Source: Seison nebaliae (lineage: Eukaryota > Rotifera > Pararotatoria > Seisonacea > Seisonidae). From it: a DNA stretch of 64,000 nt. The notes under the pieces were generated by a model. That model searched no databases. It was not told the origin of the DNA and saw only the letters and a program-made list of their open reading frames with translations. Location of the stretch: NCBI GenBank assembly GCA_023231475.1, contig JALJEE010001716.1, positions 23,316 to 87,315 on the forward strand, in the 5' to 3' direction. Within the stretch, counting starts at the first letter, position 1, and each line of letters opens with the position of its first letter. Positions 26,131 to 41,434 of this stretch are shown here, one piece after another. Position numbers and translations under genes: made by a program.

Positions 26131-27151
26131 CTTAAGTAAACGTCTTTCTGAAGAGGACGACGACTAGACCCTCTTTACTCTTAAGTGTGCTTTATCCAGA
26201 TAAATAATACAAAAAAATAATTAATCAAATTTCAATCTTTCAACTAGCAAACTTTCTAAAGGAATAAACTCATATCAACAATATTTTGAAAATGAATCAG
26301 CCGTCGCGAACTTGTTATTAAGTTAAAGATGAAGGAAAGAAAGAAGGAAAGACGATGACGGTGATGGAACAGATAAACGACAGAAATTTATATGAAACTA
26401 ATTTATTTACTTTTCATTCTCCTGATATAGACGAAGAAAGATGAAGAATATTATTTCAAATTATTTATTCTATAACATGGAAAATGAATAAACTTTACAA
26501 TTTTTCTTATTTTATATAGAATCCATCGTTAATAAATACTCAAAATTTTTTTGATAATAAAATTCCAAATTCGAAAAAAATAAATAAATTTGTATGTGCG
26601 AGACGGGTGAGATATGTTGAAATATTCTTATCTGTTTGCATAAGAATATGTGACGAATAGATATGACCATTCTCTTTTCTCTTCTTTTCTATTTGAGAAT
26701 TGAAATAAAAATGACAATTTTTTCCGTGAAATATTTCGGTTCATGATGATGAAGATGATGGTAATAATAATAAAAATTTAAATCGATGAGAAAACTGAAA
26801 ATGTATAATAATAAAAAAAGAAATTAAAATACTCCGGGATCAATTAATCTGTTAATTAAATTTATTTCCAAAAGGAAATGGATCTAATAAGAAATTCATC
26901 ATAACACAATTCATATTCATTTCTCGATTAGTCATTTCTCGATTATTGTCATTTTAATTCTGCTGCTTTCCCATCCTCCGAATAGATAAGAATTAATTAT
27001 TTGTTGTTGTTGTTGTTGTTGTTGTTGTTAATAAGAGAAATAATTTGGAATTAGAAATATATGTATGGATTTTTGAAGTTGACAATTTTGATAATTCCAT
27101 TTTCCATAATTTTTCGATTTTTTTTGTATTTTTGTGGAGGAGAAATTTTTA
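26131..27151. other. spacer between ankyrin gene 5' end and RhoGAP gene 3' end
   Basis: No coding sequence is visible. The stretch should contain the ankyrin-gene promoter and the 3' UTR of the Rho regulator. A (TTG)9 run at 27001-27029 lies about 120 bp downstream of the RhoGAP stop codon. Confidence 0.5.
27001..27029. repeat. (TTG)9 microsatellite
   Basis: Uninterrupted TTG run just downstream of the RhoGAP gene stop codon, probably in its 3' UTR. Confidence 0.9.
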
Positions 27152-30100
27152 TTAATTTGATTCTTCCATTTCCACGTCAGTAAATAACTGAGACGCTTTC
27201 TCAATAATGAACTCAATGAGATTTGGTACTTGAACTCGTTGCATTTGTAAACTGTCACAAAGAGCTTTCTCGGGCCGTTTTGGTGTCTGATTATTCTCAT
27301 CATTCTCATTCGAACCGATAGATAATCGGTATAATTTATCATTCATTTCAATAGTATCTGTCGAGAGACAACCATCATTCGTACTAGTTAATAATGACGA
27401 CAATGATGATGTTCCCGGTGATGTAGTTGTCGGTAAATGTTGTTGTTGTTGTTGATGATTTAACGATGTTGTTGTAATTAAATTATTCGTACACGTAATA
27501 ATTGTTGTGGTAGATGTTTGGACAATTGACGATTGGGCAGTGGAAATTTGTTGTGATGAATGAACGGTATCAGATGTATTGATGATTGGTGTTATCGGAT
27601 TGGGATTTGATGCCAATGGCGTTGTGGGAATCATGAGATTCTGCGCTAATTGACTAATAACACGAACATCAGAAATCGATTTACGATGCTTCCCATGATT
27701 TGATGGAGTATTATTTGTCGATGATGTGATGGTATTCATAACACCTTTCGATTTCCTTCCACCATCACCGGATTGCACTTTCTGTTGGTCTGGTGTCGTC
27801 ATTTGATGGGTGATTCCACTTTTGAATAAGACGGCCGTTGGTGCACGTAAAATGCTGGGTGCAATACATACAGCTAAAGATGAAGCAGACATCTTATTCT
27901 CTTCACCGTTATTCGCTATTCTCTTCAATAATAACATTAATCTACCTAAACAATTATAATGGATTTCTGGCATTTGCTGCAATAAACTATTTCCATTAAC
28001 AAAATGAAATTAATAAAGAAAATTAAATCTTTTAAAAATTAACAAACCGATTTATACGACTCATCTTGTCCTCCGTTGACGAATCGGCACAACATTCCAT
28101 CCATTGACGATACAACGAATCATACATTAGACAATCCGGGAGAGATCGGAAAAATACCTGAGATTTATTTATGGAATTATTTATGAATTTGGGAAGAACA
28201 AATCGGAAACCTTCAACAAATCTGCAAGAACATATGGTGATGATTCGGATAAAGTTATCTTTCCTATCGAAAAAGTTCCACTGGCGACCTGCGTGAATTT
28301 ATCTTGTAATTCGACAACTTGTTTTCGATTTGCTGATTTGCGGAAAATCAAATAAGTATCGACAGCCACACGGGATAATTCTTCAAATAATAACTGAAAA
28401 TAAAAAGAAGAATTTAGGAGAAAAAATGAGATTGACGAAACTTGAATAATTTGTGGTAGTTTTCCTTGGTGTTTCTGGGCGAGAGCGTCCAATGATACAC
28501 CGAACAAGATTGATCGCTCTTCCATCAATGGAACATTCACTTCTGGCATCAATGACAATTTACGATTTCGCCATCGTTCTTTCAGATCTGAAAAAGTCAT
28601 TTAACATATAATATTGGTCAAGATATAATTTGATAGATAATAATTGTCAGGAGAATTTCAAACGTCTCTAACAAACAATACACATAACAGAAAGACAAAA
28701 TAAAAGGAGTAAATTGAAGTAAATTCAATTGGAAATTCAATAATTATAGAAGTACAGCCTAACCGGCTATTGGTGAACTCCACTTGTAAGAATTGGGGGT
28801 GTTAATTCGTTGATTGGAATTCTGTCGATCGGAAGCAACATCAAATTGCTTCTCTCGCTCGTCTTGGAGATATTCGTTCGTATAAAAATGGACTTGGAAG
28901 ATTGGATCACAATGAATCCGATTCTTTGCTCCACTCACTGGCTGATTATTAGTTTTGGTTAGATTGAAGTAGATGTAATCGCTCAGTTGTCGATCGATGA
29001 CATTCTTCGAATCGAAAATATTTGAGATGTCGATTGTATTCGAATTGACTTCATGAACATTCAGATCTACCAAATAACTCAATTTGGGACATTCAATTCG
29101 AATATGCTTCTTTGGCAATTTATCGGTGAACACTTTATTCGACGAAACAGTCGATGGATTGATGGTGGTGAGTGATAAATTTTGTGTTAATATGCCACTT
29201 GTTGTTGTTGATGTTATTGGTGTCGTGTTTATGAGAGCGGTTGACGATTGAGATAATGAGGAAGATGAAATTAAAGGAATCGTATTATTCTTATTGTTGT
29301 TGTTGTTGCTGATGTTGGTTGTGGTATTGGTGACAATGGTGGTGGTATTAGAATATCTTGACGGAGTAGATTGTTGATGATGATGATGATGGAATCGGTT
29401 TGACAATGCGTCCGCATCAATCAGTTGAGTTTGTTGAGCAATTCGACTGGAATTCTTTATTGATTCTAATTCGATTGCAAACAAATTTTCATGTCCTGCA
29501 AACAAGAGAAGAAGTTTAATTTACAGAATAACACGAAGAAATTTGACGATGAATTGTATGGGAAATTTGAAAATATACATATATTGAACGATCAATCACT
29601 CTTTCAGTCAATCAATCAGTCAATCGATAGTGAGAAACATATTTATTATTTATTTTCTTATAACATTTCATTTAATGCACAACGAACAATTCTAAGATCT
29701 AGTCATATTGCGCTGGTCCATATATCTGTTTCATATTTGAAAGAACAGGAAAAATAACTTTTATCCCAATTGTTATTGGACGAATATAATGTGTATTCGA
29801 TAAGCGGACTATGTAAGAATGAAAAACGGAAATATTTCGCTATTTCTGATATAAAAAGAGAAATGCAGAAAGAAAGACGAATCAACAATTCTTCCATCTC
29901 ATAAACGATACAAGATATACACACATGCAGAGCAATACGGTCGATTGTAATCGATGATGATGATTAGTATATCGACTGATAACGGAGTGACTGAGAGAAT
30001 GCAGAGAACTGTTAGATGAACATGTCATTCCCGAAGTATAAATGTCGTATAAAAATTTCTCTTTTTTTTCAGCAAACCCTCCGTCCATGCCGATAGCAGT

Positions 30101-33100
30101 AGTACTTAAAGAATTGTATAAGACATGACAAGTCGCTCTATTTCGTTGTATGGAGAAGGGGAGAGATACATAGACTACACAAGAAAATATATATTAGCGA
30201 AGATCTAATGTGCATGTGGCAATAGTGTTCATCAACATAATGGTTATATGGAAATATAACAGTAATGACGTAATGGCGATAATAAATGGGAACTGTTATA
30301 TAAGAATGATTATGAGAGTGAATAGAACGGGACGACATGCGACGATGGAGAAGAGTTTGTGACAGGAGAGAGAATGGTTAAGATTCTACTCAATTCTCTC
30401 AATGGCGGATGCGCTCAAAAAGACATGATTCCAAACGAACATAGAAAGACAAGATATTTCCCAAATCTCGAACACAACATAGATTGATAGATGAACATTA
30501 TGTATATTGATCCCTCTCAAAATAAGATTGATGTGCTCTCCATTAACGGGAGATGAATTTCACTGTTAAACTTGTTTAAAATTTATCTTATTCGATGGTG
30601 GAAATGGAAATGTGTTTAGTGGAGGAACGAACCATGACCAACATGAATAAAAATAACTGAGAGATAATGTTAGTTAATTCATTTATCCAATTTAGTGGAG
30701 GATTTAGACAACTCTTTTTCACATTCTTCTTTTTGGATGAAAGAAAATGAATTGGAAATAAAACCGAATAATACGGAATGGAAGAAGAAAATTCTTGTTA
30801 TGTTTAATAAGAATAAGATGAAGAATAATAAAAAGAAAATTTATCATCTAGAAATGCATGCACTATCTGTGCATATGACCATCGATGTGCACATTGGTCA
30901 GTCGGAATGTTGTTGGATGAGCATAATATCGATTATCTCCATTCTTTCCACTACTTTTCGTTCTTTTTCTCCTAGCTGTGCACATATAAACAAATACGAG
31001 TCAGTCTCTACCGAAATAATTAGTAAGAAATAAATGAAAGATGAAGGTCATTCTCTCTTTCACATATCGACATATTAGATAAAATTTATTCATTTCTATC
31101 AATCACATAAATATAACTCTATTTCTTTTTTGATTAAACGAAATATTGGGAAGACGGCGAAAAGAAGAAACGGGAAACGTACTCCACAATGTGTATACGA
31201 AAGAAAATTTAATTCATTGTTTCTCCATTTTTCAGATGTTAAATATATCAGGATATATACCAAATGTATATGAAGATTAATAAATGCTTCTCATTTGCTC
31301 CATATCCGAATGTACGTGTATTTCAATATTTTCATTTTCTTAGTAATTCTCTCTTCATCTCCATATCTGGAGCAGATGATGGCATTTCTTCTTTAACATG
31401 TTCCCAATTTAAAATTATATTTTCTCATTTCCTTTATTCAATCGTCTTTCCGCCTTCCAATCTACTCCTAATCTCTTTCGAATATAACACATACTTCGGG
31501 AGGCTATACATTATATGTCGTCGGACGCCATACGTATACATATTGTATACGTAGATTGGAGGGTGATGGGAAGGTCGAGAGGGGAAACATCTCGATAATA
31601 ATATTCTTGCACAATCTAATTCTAAAATTATATTACAACAATTTCGACTTGTCGCTTAGGCAAGTCCGAATGGAATACGATTGGAGTCCATCCTCTCCTC
31701 TTTCTTTATCCCCGCCCACTTACTCTTAAAGATAATTGGTCGTTATTCGTATGAAACGAAATGAAAATAAGAGACACATAATAACAACGATCATCGTCAT
31801 CATATCGTTCACGGTAGATGGTTGTTAATAAATGAAATTAAATTTCCCGTTCAGAAATGTAGGAATGAAGAATAACCGAATAATGTTCGACGACGCTTCC
31901 CCAAATCAATATTCACTGATGAGTCCAATAATGATTGGGAATCGATGAGACAAGTGTTATTTGTATTTTGTAGGAGTTGTTGATCTAGACGGAATATATG
32001 GATAAATGGAGAATCCTTTCCCAAGAACTGCAATTGTATTTGGTCATTCTCAGCATAAGCAGCTGTTAATGCTGTTCTCGGTATTATATCATTCGTTACG
32101 ATTGACGAGACTGATTCATCATATAAACTATGAATCGCCGCTTGTTGTACTAATTTGTATTGTTTCGACGATTGGATCGATGAAGTAGAAGTTGATGTTC
32201 GATGATTATTCGACATGACCAATGTGGATGTAGCTGCACCAACTCGATCAATGATCGGACTTATTGGTGGTAATTCACTTTTTATAAATTTTCCAGATCT
32301 TCTACTCTCATTCTCCCTACCAGTAACTTGAGAACAATTCATCGTCAACACCGTTGTTGTTGTGGTGGTTGCTGTTGTTATTGTGGTTGTAGTGAGTATT
32401 GTTGATGCGACAGTTGTTGTTGAGAATGTAGTGATAGTCGATGTTGACTGGGAAGATGCTGACATTAATGGTGAAATATGGAAATCATTTCGAAATTGGT
32501 TAAAACGATCGAAAGAATTTTTCTTCTTCTTTAATGGAGTGAAGTCGAGTTGATTTATATAAAACATTTTCTCTGATTGATTATCCATTTCACGTTGAAG
32601 CATTTTCTGCAAATCGTTCGATGTCTCTCCTTTTAATTCAGCATCACTTACTAGAAATTGAACGGAATAGAAATCACAATTCTTTATTTCCATCATTTTA
32701 TCAATTGATGAAGATTCTACTGATTCACCATCGGTTGAACTGAACAAATTTTGGTTCTGTGTCGTTGTCGTTGTTGTTGTAGTCGATAGACTTTCTTGTA
32801 ATTGTTGTTTGGATAGTAAAGTATTTAATGTCGTTTGACTATCAAAAATATTGTCTAATGAATATCGTTTGGCGAATTGTTGGAGAGCATTTTTCTCTAA
32901 ATTAAAATTTTTCGGTAACTTCCCCTCTCGATTACTATTCTTCCTCATTTTCCTTATACTACTCTTTAATCGATATCGATCATTCGCTGATTCGAGATTA
33001 ATGTCGTTCAAATCGATATTGTTCAGCTCGTTATCTTGTAAAGATGCCACACTATCCTGACTCATAAGATTGGATTGAAGTGTTTGAATCTTCGTCAAAC

Positions 33101-36100
33101 TAAATAAACTGTTGCATGTCTAAAAAAGGAGGAATAAAATGGAGAATAATGATCCGAATTATTAACATCACGTGAGCAATAAATGGAAGAATAGTATATT
33201 AAAATATTCTTCAACTTTTCAAGAAATTGTTCCGTTGTTTCATCTCTCATCACCGGAATAAATGCATACTAAAAAGAAATAAGTAAATTGTTCAATAAGA
33301 AACTAAATTTCAATTGAACCTGGTGATATCTGTCATTTAATATTAATTGTACACGTATCCTCACCGATGTCATAAAATCCATTTCTCGATTCAACGAAAT
33401 TTGTCTGTCAAAAACGGAATAATATTGGAAAGTGGAAAAGAAATTCCAAACTTTTGTATAATCGAACTGAAAGAATTGGCGGACGACTCGGATTCGAATT
33501 CAAATATCAGCATATCATATCTTGGCGATCCGATGGCTACATATCGACGAATTTCGGAAAGATTGAAAGTAGTTTTCGGCAACCTCCCTTTGTCGTTGGC
33601 ATTCTCCTGGAATAGTTTTTGGAGAATAGACGGTTTCTGACAGATCCAAATTGTATTAATATCAATCTGAGAATGTAATTTGAATACCGTCCTCAAATTG
33701 GTCCTTAATGAAACGGAAATTTAAGAAAATTAGATTATTTCACAGAATATGCTCCTATAGTAGATGTCTATATATTTTCAGACTGCGAGCAGAATTTATT
33801 TTATTTTTATTTTTAGATAATTTAATATATGACATTTTTTCAGGCAGTTTTTTCTGTGCATAAAAAATGAACAAATATTTAATTAAGAATCAGCGGAATA
33901 TTTACGGATGCATGACCGAATATATAGTTGAAGTATTGAAATATAAACTAACAGTTGTTGTGTAGCAATAAGTAGGAGATCGTTCATAATATAAATTTGC
34001 CGTATTAATCGTTCGCCTTCAACGATTTGTTTGACTTCGCCAGAAAACAATAGAGAACGATCACCCCCATTCTCTGTCATTACTGCCATAATATTTTGAT
34101 GAAAATTATCAGGTAATTTCAATAACAATTGTTGTTGTTGGTGTTGTTGTTGTTGGTGTTGTTGTTGTTCTTGAGGTGTGTTCGACGATGACGATGTTGA
34201 TGGCAATGAATGTTGTTGCTGATGATGATTTTGGAAATAATTCTTTATTTTTTGTGTTTGCTTCTCAAGAAAGGATAATCGTCTGGTATGTGGATAATCG
34301 ACTTGCAACTGATCACCATCTAATGATGAACGGTTCTTTACATTCCTTTTTTGGAAACGGCCATTATTGATATCGATACCATACTGTTTATTCAGAAGTT
34401 CCTGTTGTTGTCGTTGATTCTTCAATTCAATTGAAAAGTTATCTTCGCTCGCTAAAGGGGCAGATATATCTCCGAATGAGTGATGATATTGCGTTGTCGT
34501 CGATGTGACTTGTGGTTCTGGAATAAAATGCGTCACATCTGTAGCACTCTTACTGAAGTGGGTTGCTGTTAATCTGGTGGCGGAAGCATTTATTGTCGAC
34601 GGATTACTGTCATTCTGTTCGTTCGTATCATACTGTTAGAAAGAAAATATAAGAGAATTCTCAATTTATTCATCCTCAACAATTGTTCGGACTCAATCGG
34701 ACAATGTACATAATAGAAGGATCAAATAAGAATTTGGAACTGATTCAAATTGATGGAAGCAAGACAATTTGACTAAAGAATAAATTCCTTCTCAAATAAT
34801 ACGAAATCTTTTTCATTTTTCTTTCTAGACAGCTCAGTTCACAAAAGAATAACTCTGACGTAAATCGAAAGAAATTAGAAGATATTGTTCCTTCTCATAA
34901 TCTATCTTACTTAAAAAAGAAGTGTATGAAAATAGAATCTTCTGACTAGTTCGTTTCCTTTAGTGGAAAAAAGCTGCTTATCTATCCATCTATCTGTCCA
35001 TGTATCCATGTAAAATCATTTCATTTTATACAACACACAATCATCATCATCATCAAGATGAATATAGATAGATGAAATGCATGGAGAGGACACATATGTA
35101 ATTTAAGATCAATACGATAAAACGCCAATATTCGTGTGCATAAAACCGAATTGAATGAGTATAATAAAAAAAAAAGGAAACCAAAGTGGAATTGAAGGAT
35201 GGGAGAGTGTATGAAGTTCGTCGTCCAGAACTCTATCAATTCATCCATCACTCTCGAGATGTGTACGAAGATCGAGAAGATTTGTAAGAAATTCGAGAGT
35301 GATTTCAAATGAGAATCGATTTCTTTTAACTAATAAACCTTTCTTATGCTTTCCTTCGTTCTACTATCCGACATCTATCTATCTATCTATCCGTTAGAAA
35401 TCTCATTGCGCACATACAAGAAAGATGTTCTGCTGCGTTACAGCATATTATCTGCCCTCCTCGCTTGATCCATCGACGAATGATGATTAGGTATGTGGCA
35501 ATCAAAAGAATTCGATTGTTGAGCAGATGTGAAAACGATCAACTATAATTTATTCAAAGTCGAACATTTCGGACATTGACTGTTGGAAGATGTTAAATTG
35601 ATGGTTGCAGTCTATTCTACAATGATCAAGAATTTGAGAATTCGGTTCCATTCGAAATCCACTTCTCCCTATAGTGTTGTGTTGGCAAGTCGAACACATT
35701 CCTCCATCGCTGCCTCGTGAAATGTTGAAAAATAACATTCCGATCGATTCCCTTCACAGATTGCCAACATCTACTCTACATCGTATGATGAGGTGAAGTG
35801 TCGAAGATGGAGAATCCATTTGATGGATCTGATCATTATTACTTTATATCAAATTCTTTTCTTTCCCTCATTTCTCATTCTATTGGCAATAGTGAGATGT
35901 TTATTTTTTTCTATTTACAAATTATCGATGTTGTCGACATGAAAAAAGAAATTGGAGAAGAGAAGAAATGATAAATGGAAAACAATCTTCTAATGATTAC
36001 ATCGATTTATGTAATGATCTCAACGTTCTCAGTCAGTTATCATCTTCCAATTATTATTCTTTTCATTCTCATCAGACACAATCGACTAATAAGACTATTT

Positions 36101-39100
36101 ATTGGATATATTTAGACAATATTATGAAAATATCTTTTTAAAAAATTAAAAATAGAACTGGTTTACTAACAATTGTTAAAGAATTCTTGTTCGACATTTT
36201 TAAAACTCTCCTCTTATTCTTTGATCCTTTCATTCGTTTTTCATTAATCATCTCGTCATTCTGTTGGTCATCCAATGGATCGGGCGATTCCTTTCGAAAT
36301 GGAAATATTAGAGATTTGCGTCTTTTTCTTTTAGCATTATGTTTGACATTGATCTTCTCCTCATCGTCATCCACCCATCTGTCTAAACGACGTGGCAGAA
36401 CGGTGGATAGACGACGATGAATCGAACTTCGACATTCTGATGTTGTCCGATTACTTTCACATTTTTGTGCGTCTTCACTGGATTGATGTGTGTAAATGTT
36501 GGAGGAAGAAGAAGTGGATAAATGTTTGGTGATTCGTCTGAATGGAACGAATGGACTGAAATTATTATGATGAGTCTTCAATTCATTTCCTGATAATTGA
36601 GATGAATGAATCTTATCTAAATCGGTTGGAGGGAAGAGTGTGTTCGTCTTCCTCGTCTCATAACATTCCATATTCGACGATCGATTATCAATGTCCTTCG
36701 ATTCCAGTTGTTCTGGTGGCGATGTGATGATGGGTGATGTTGATGACAATAAAAGAGAATTATCCATGAAATTTTCATCTTCAAGCATTTTGATATCATT
36801 ACTGTTATTGTTTGTTGAATCATCATTTTCGGTGTGATCACTGATGATGATCTGCATATCCTTTCCCAAATAAACGATGGAAGACTTCATCTCATCATCA
36901 TAATATTTCATCAAACGGTTGACTACATCATCGTTCTCATAATTAATGTATTGGAGAAGGAAGTTAATGTAGTTATTCTCCGAAGGTGTTGATGTTACAT
37001 CATAAATTATTAATTGTTCCGAATGTTTTAGTTCGACGTCAAATTGGATGGACTGTCGAGAATCCACTCCATTGATTTGTCGACAGTTCTCTAATGTTTG
37101 GGAAGCCAATCGTTGAATCTATAAAGTCGAAGTCAATGATTAGATATTTGATCGGGAGAATCGTTCAGTTATTTCTGTTGACGAATGTAAACAAGTGGAA
37201 TGAAAGGAAATTTTATGTTGTTGGGATATTCATAAAAATTCCAAAAGAATTCTCCCTCTCAAATGATGATTAGGAGAATATAATTATATTATTCAACAAT
37301 ACAAACAACAACTGTATTTGTATTTGATCCACCAACTTCTCCTGCTTATACGAACGAAGAAATTAAGGAGGGGGGAAGAAGAAGAATAAGGAAAGTTCCA
37401 TATAATTTGATTAAATGAATTCTTTCATCCATCCATTCCTCCTCCTCCATCTCTCCTTCGATTAGTGTGGTGTCCACTATCTACCATCCATTCAATACTA
37501 TCATAACTTATTTGTATACACATAATGGTAACTGGATCACTATTAGATATGGAAGTAAATCCCTCACATAATATCTATCCGAATGATAAGCGAAATGGAA
37601 TACATGTCTCTGACACTACCTCTCCTCTATCAATTATTGTCCATATAAATTTGAAATACTCAACATTTATCTACTTATCCATTCATCATTATCATTCTAT
37701 TACGCTCCTCCTTGTTTCTCTTCCATTATTGTTGTTGATGATAATATAGTTAGACTATGATCGACCCACTTCTAATAATGATGAGTCTTCAATCTGTTTA
37801 TCTCATTCGATCTCCATATTATCAGAATGTTTAATTCATCGTTCACGTATTCCTCAATGGATCCATATCAATCGTGTCCTTCATCAGTTTCCTTCTCCCC
37901 TCACCGACATTAACTTCACATTTATTAGACTATCATCTTCTTCTCTAAAACAAAGTCCCAAAATCATTCACTATACCATCCTTAAAACTAACATTGACAT
38001 ATTCTACAAGTAAATCGTCGGTTAGTCGAGACAAACCCAGGTAACGTCATTGGTTGGTACGTCGAATATGAGAAACAGATCAATAAATGTAATTTACTTA
38101 TTGTCCGGAATTAATGAGCAGAAACCAAATTAAAAAAGAAAAAATGAAAAATTTTATATTTCTCCAATATCGAATGGAAGAAACTTCTCAAAATACTTCT
38201 TTAACTCTAGCCCAAATAAACATAGTCTCCCACTGCTCCTCCATATAATTCTCACCATTTTCACATGTTACAATTGAAACGATCAATTTAATTGTTTTCC
38301 TTTTCATTTTAATAATACATCAACTTGAATATGGAAAATTATCATAACATATAATTTCGATTCGGATCGATGATGTATGAAATTATGTTTTCTTTCGATA
38401 AGAGAATTCCTTTTGGAACATTTCCAGATTACATATTTTCATAGGCGATTCAAGAATCTTCTCAGGAAAATGAGCAACTTATCATTAACGTGAAAACGGA
38501 AAATGATATTTGATATCATGACTGCTGTACAAACAATATATGAAGGAAATTCGCGATTGAGGAAAGGAATTGAGCGATAATAATTTAAAAGACCACTTTC
38601 CTTGCAATGGAATTAATGGAAAGATAATAGACAACTCGGTCAAGAAAAAATAATTTGTGATATTTTCTCCTCTATCACTCTCCTCATTATCACTCGTCAT
38701 CACTATCATTCCACGTAATATTGATATTCTGATAAACCGGTATCTCATCCACTTGTAATAATTGGACATTTCCATGAAGAAACTGAAATCCGAAATTTAG
38801 CTAATGACCATCTACAAATGATAATCATGACTGTCAATAAGAAGATGGATCTGTATAATTATCGGGACAAATCTTCTACCTGAATTTATGGGCCGATGGG
38901 ACGGGAACATGTATCAACGAAATTATTTTAATCAAAATGTCTTCCAATTCATTCATTCGTTCACTTCTTCTTTTACACATCAGATAATTTGTTGAATTTT
39001 ACTTCTTTTCTCACGTCTCAACTCTACAGCGACGATGATGTATTCGCTCAATTTGTGCAGTCAACCCACCACATTAAATGATCTAAATCGGTTAAGTCGA

Positions 39101-41402
39101 CGAAATCTTCCACATTCTCTTTTATGTGTCTTATCATGAGAGATTCCTGTCTTACGTCTGATGATTCTCTCCCCTCAAACAAAAATTTAGTAGATGTAAT
39201 CAGGTATAAAACTCGAGGAGAAAGAAGAAGAAGAAAAAAGTGCAAAGAAGGAATTTATTCTAATTTGAATTCTGAAAATTGCTTTTAGAGGAATCGTGCA
39301 AATTAAAGAAGTTTTTTTTTCTTCTTCCTCTTCTTCCAAAATAAATTTCTCCTTCAGTAGTCTTCTTTTAATCATCTCATATATCTTATTCGTAATATGA
39401 TGCATAATGGACAAGATAAACAACATTCAAATTTGAAATAATCAGAATTGTATCGAACATCAAATCTGGAGGAATCAGAATTATATCCAACATCAGATCG
39501 GAAAAATGACATGAGAATTTCCCCCAAAACATCGTCTCTCTGCCTCTCATTGTGGATGAAGGTTTTCCCAAAGTAAATGGGAAATTTTGATAAATCATGA
39601 AAGAAATAAGCAATTTCTTCTCAACAATCTTATCTCGGGTTTTCGGGTGAACACACCGAGTAGGTCCAACATATTAATGTTATAGTTGCACATGCACATG
39701 ATGAAATAAATCACATTAACTTTCTACTCCTTTTTTCCTCACCAACTTCTCCAACCATTCGATGGCAAGAGTCTTTTATGAATTCTCGATATCCCAATCA
39801 AATGGAACGAATACTTATTTATTATTTGGTAGGAATCGCTTATCAATATATCGTGAATAAGTTATGTGAGAATAATATGCTCGCACATGAGCAATATCTA
39901 TTAATGTATGAGAATGTAAATAAGAATTGTTATTATTAAAAAAATAAGAAAAAAACGACTAAATATTATTAGTCTTCCGGTCATTCTCGGAGAAGAAAAA
40001 ACGGAAACTTAAACATGAAAGTCTCATCATCATTATTCTAATAATTAGATATATATATATAAATATATATGTATCTTCCTCATATCAACAAACGGTTTAC
40101 TGCAATTCCTTCAACTGTCATGCACATTCCAAACACATCGCAGAAAAAAAGAAAGAACGTTCTTCTCTCCTTCAGATAAAGGAGGACGTGAAGAAACGAT
40201 GTAAAAAAGGAAAAAAGATGATGATGATGGAAGAAAGACAAAACCTCTTGAATCTTTTGACATAACTGTAACAACTTCATACTTTCCTCGCAATACAACG
40301 GCGAGAGTGCACACAACTGCTTAATGGCGTAGAGCAGATATTCGATATGGTAGAACTGATGGAATTGAAAGAAGGAATTTAATTATGAGGAAAAACTGGA
40401 AATGTAACTGGTAATCGTAAGAGATATTGCAAATGACCGACTGGCATTCCTTTCATTTTGCACATTTGTAAAAAATCGATATCCAACAATTTCATTGACA
40501 TTATTCTTCAAGATTTACAGTTTAAGGAGTATTTGTATAAATTGACTAACTTGTGTTGTTGGGAATAATTTGAAAAATATTCATGATATACCATCCATAT
40601 CTGTTTGCTGAAAACGGAATCTGTTTACCCAAAATTTTGTTATTGACATTGGGAGATTGAATGGAAGGGAAATTAAAGAAAAGAATTGAAGAAAAATAGA
40701 GGGACGAATAAAGAATAACGCAATTCATTCATTGCATGAATGATGGCATCATGCATGTCAGTACCATCATAACGATTATCTAATTTTAATGAAATAAATT
40801 TGGAATTCAACTAGAAAAAGAAATATGAGAGATTTGATGAATCAATTATTGAGGGAAATATTGAGAGAACTTTATCTCGGAACGAAGAACTAATGCTCTT
40901 GATGGATTCTAATGGTTTGAAAAGGATATCATAATCATCTTTTGATAAACAATATTTTCTAGAAGAGAATCAGAATTGTGTTTTGGATGAGAGAAAATTC
41001 GAATGAACTTTAATGGATAAGCAATTAATTTGAAGAGTATTTGAAGAATCGTTTGCAATAATTTCTCCTTCTGCAACATGTTCGAGAGGAGACTCATCAA
41101 TTCTTCAACTCGTTTTAAGTCACCAATGGAATCATATTCTGAAAAATGAGAAATTTAATTTGTAAAATAAATTAAAATTATAGAAATAAAGTGAACTATC
41201 ACATGGCAGATCACCAACTGTTTGGAGTAGTTGACCAAAACTCCTACTTTTGTGGATGTCCTTCTGAATGATTAATTCATCTTTTCGAGTTTCCTTATTT
41301 CGCTTTTGCGAGATCATACTCCGAACATGGAAACTCTTAATCTTCTCAAATGTTCGGTTTCTTTCTTTCGCTTCATTTGTATCAGTCATTCGATTAGAAT
41401 GT

Positions 41403-41434
<32 letters not shown>

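Noticed and set aside
30695-31033. 112-codon plus-strand frame in a Rho-regulator intron
   Set aside because: It starts with GTG, and the composition is generic Lys/Asn-rich without homology.
31531-31553. hairpin TACGTATAC / GTATACGTA
   Set aside because: Nine-bp arms in AT-rich DNA are expected many times by chance, and the half-site is itself near-palindromic.
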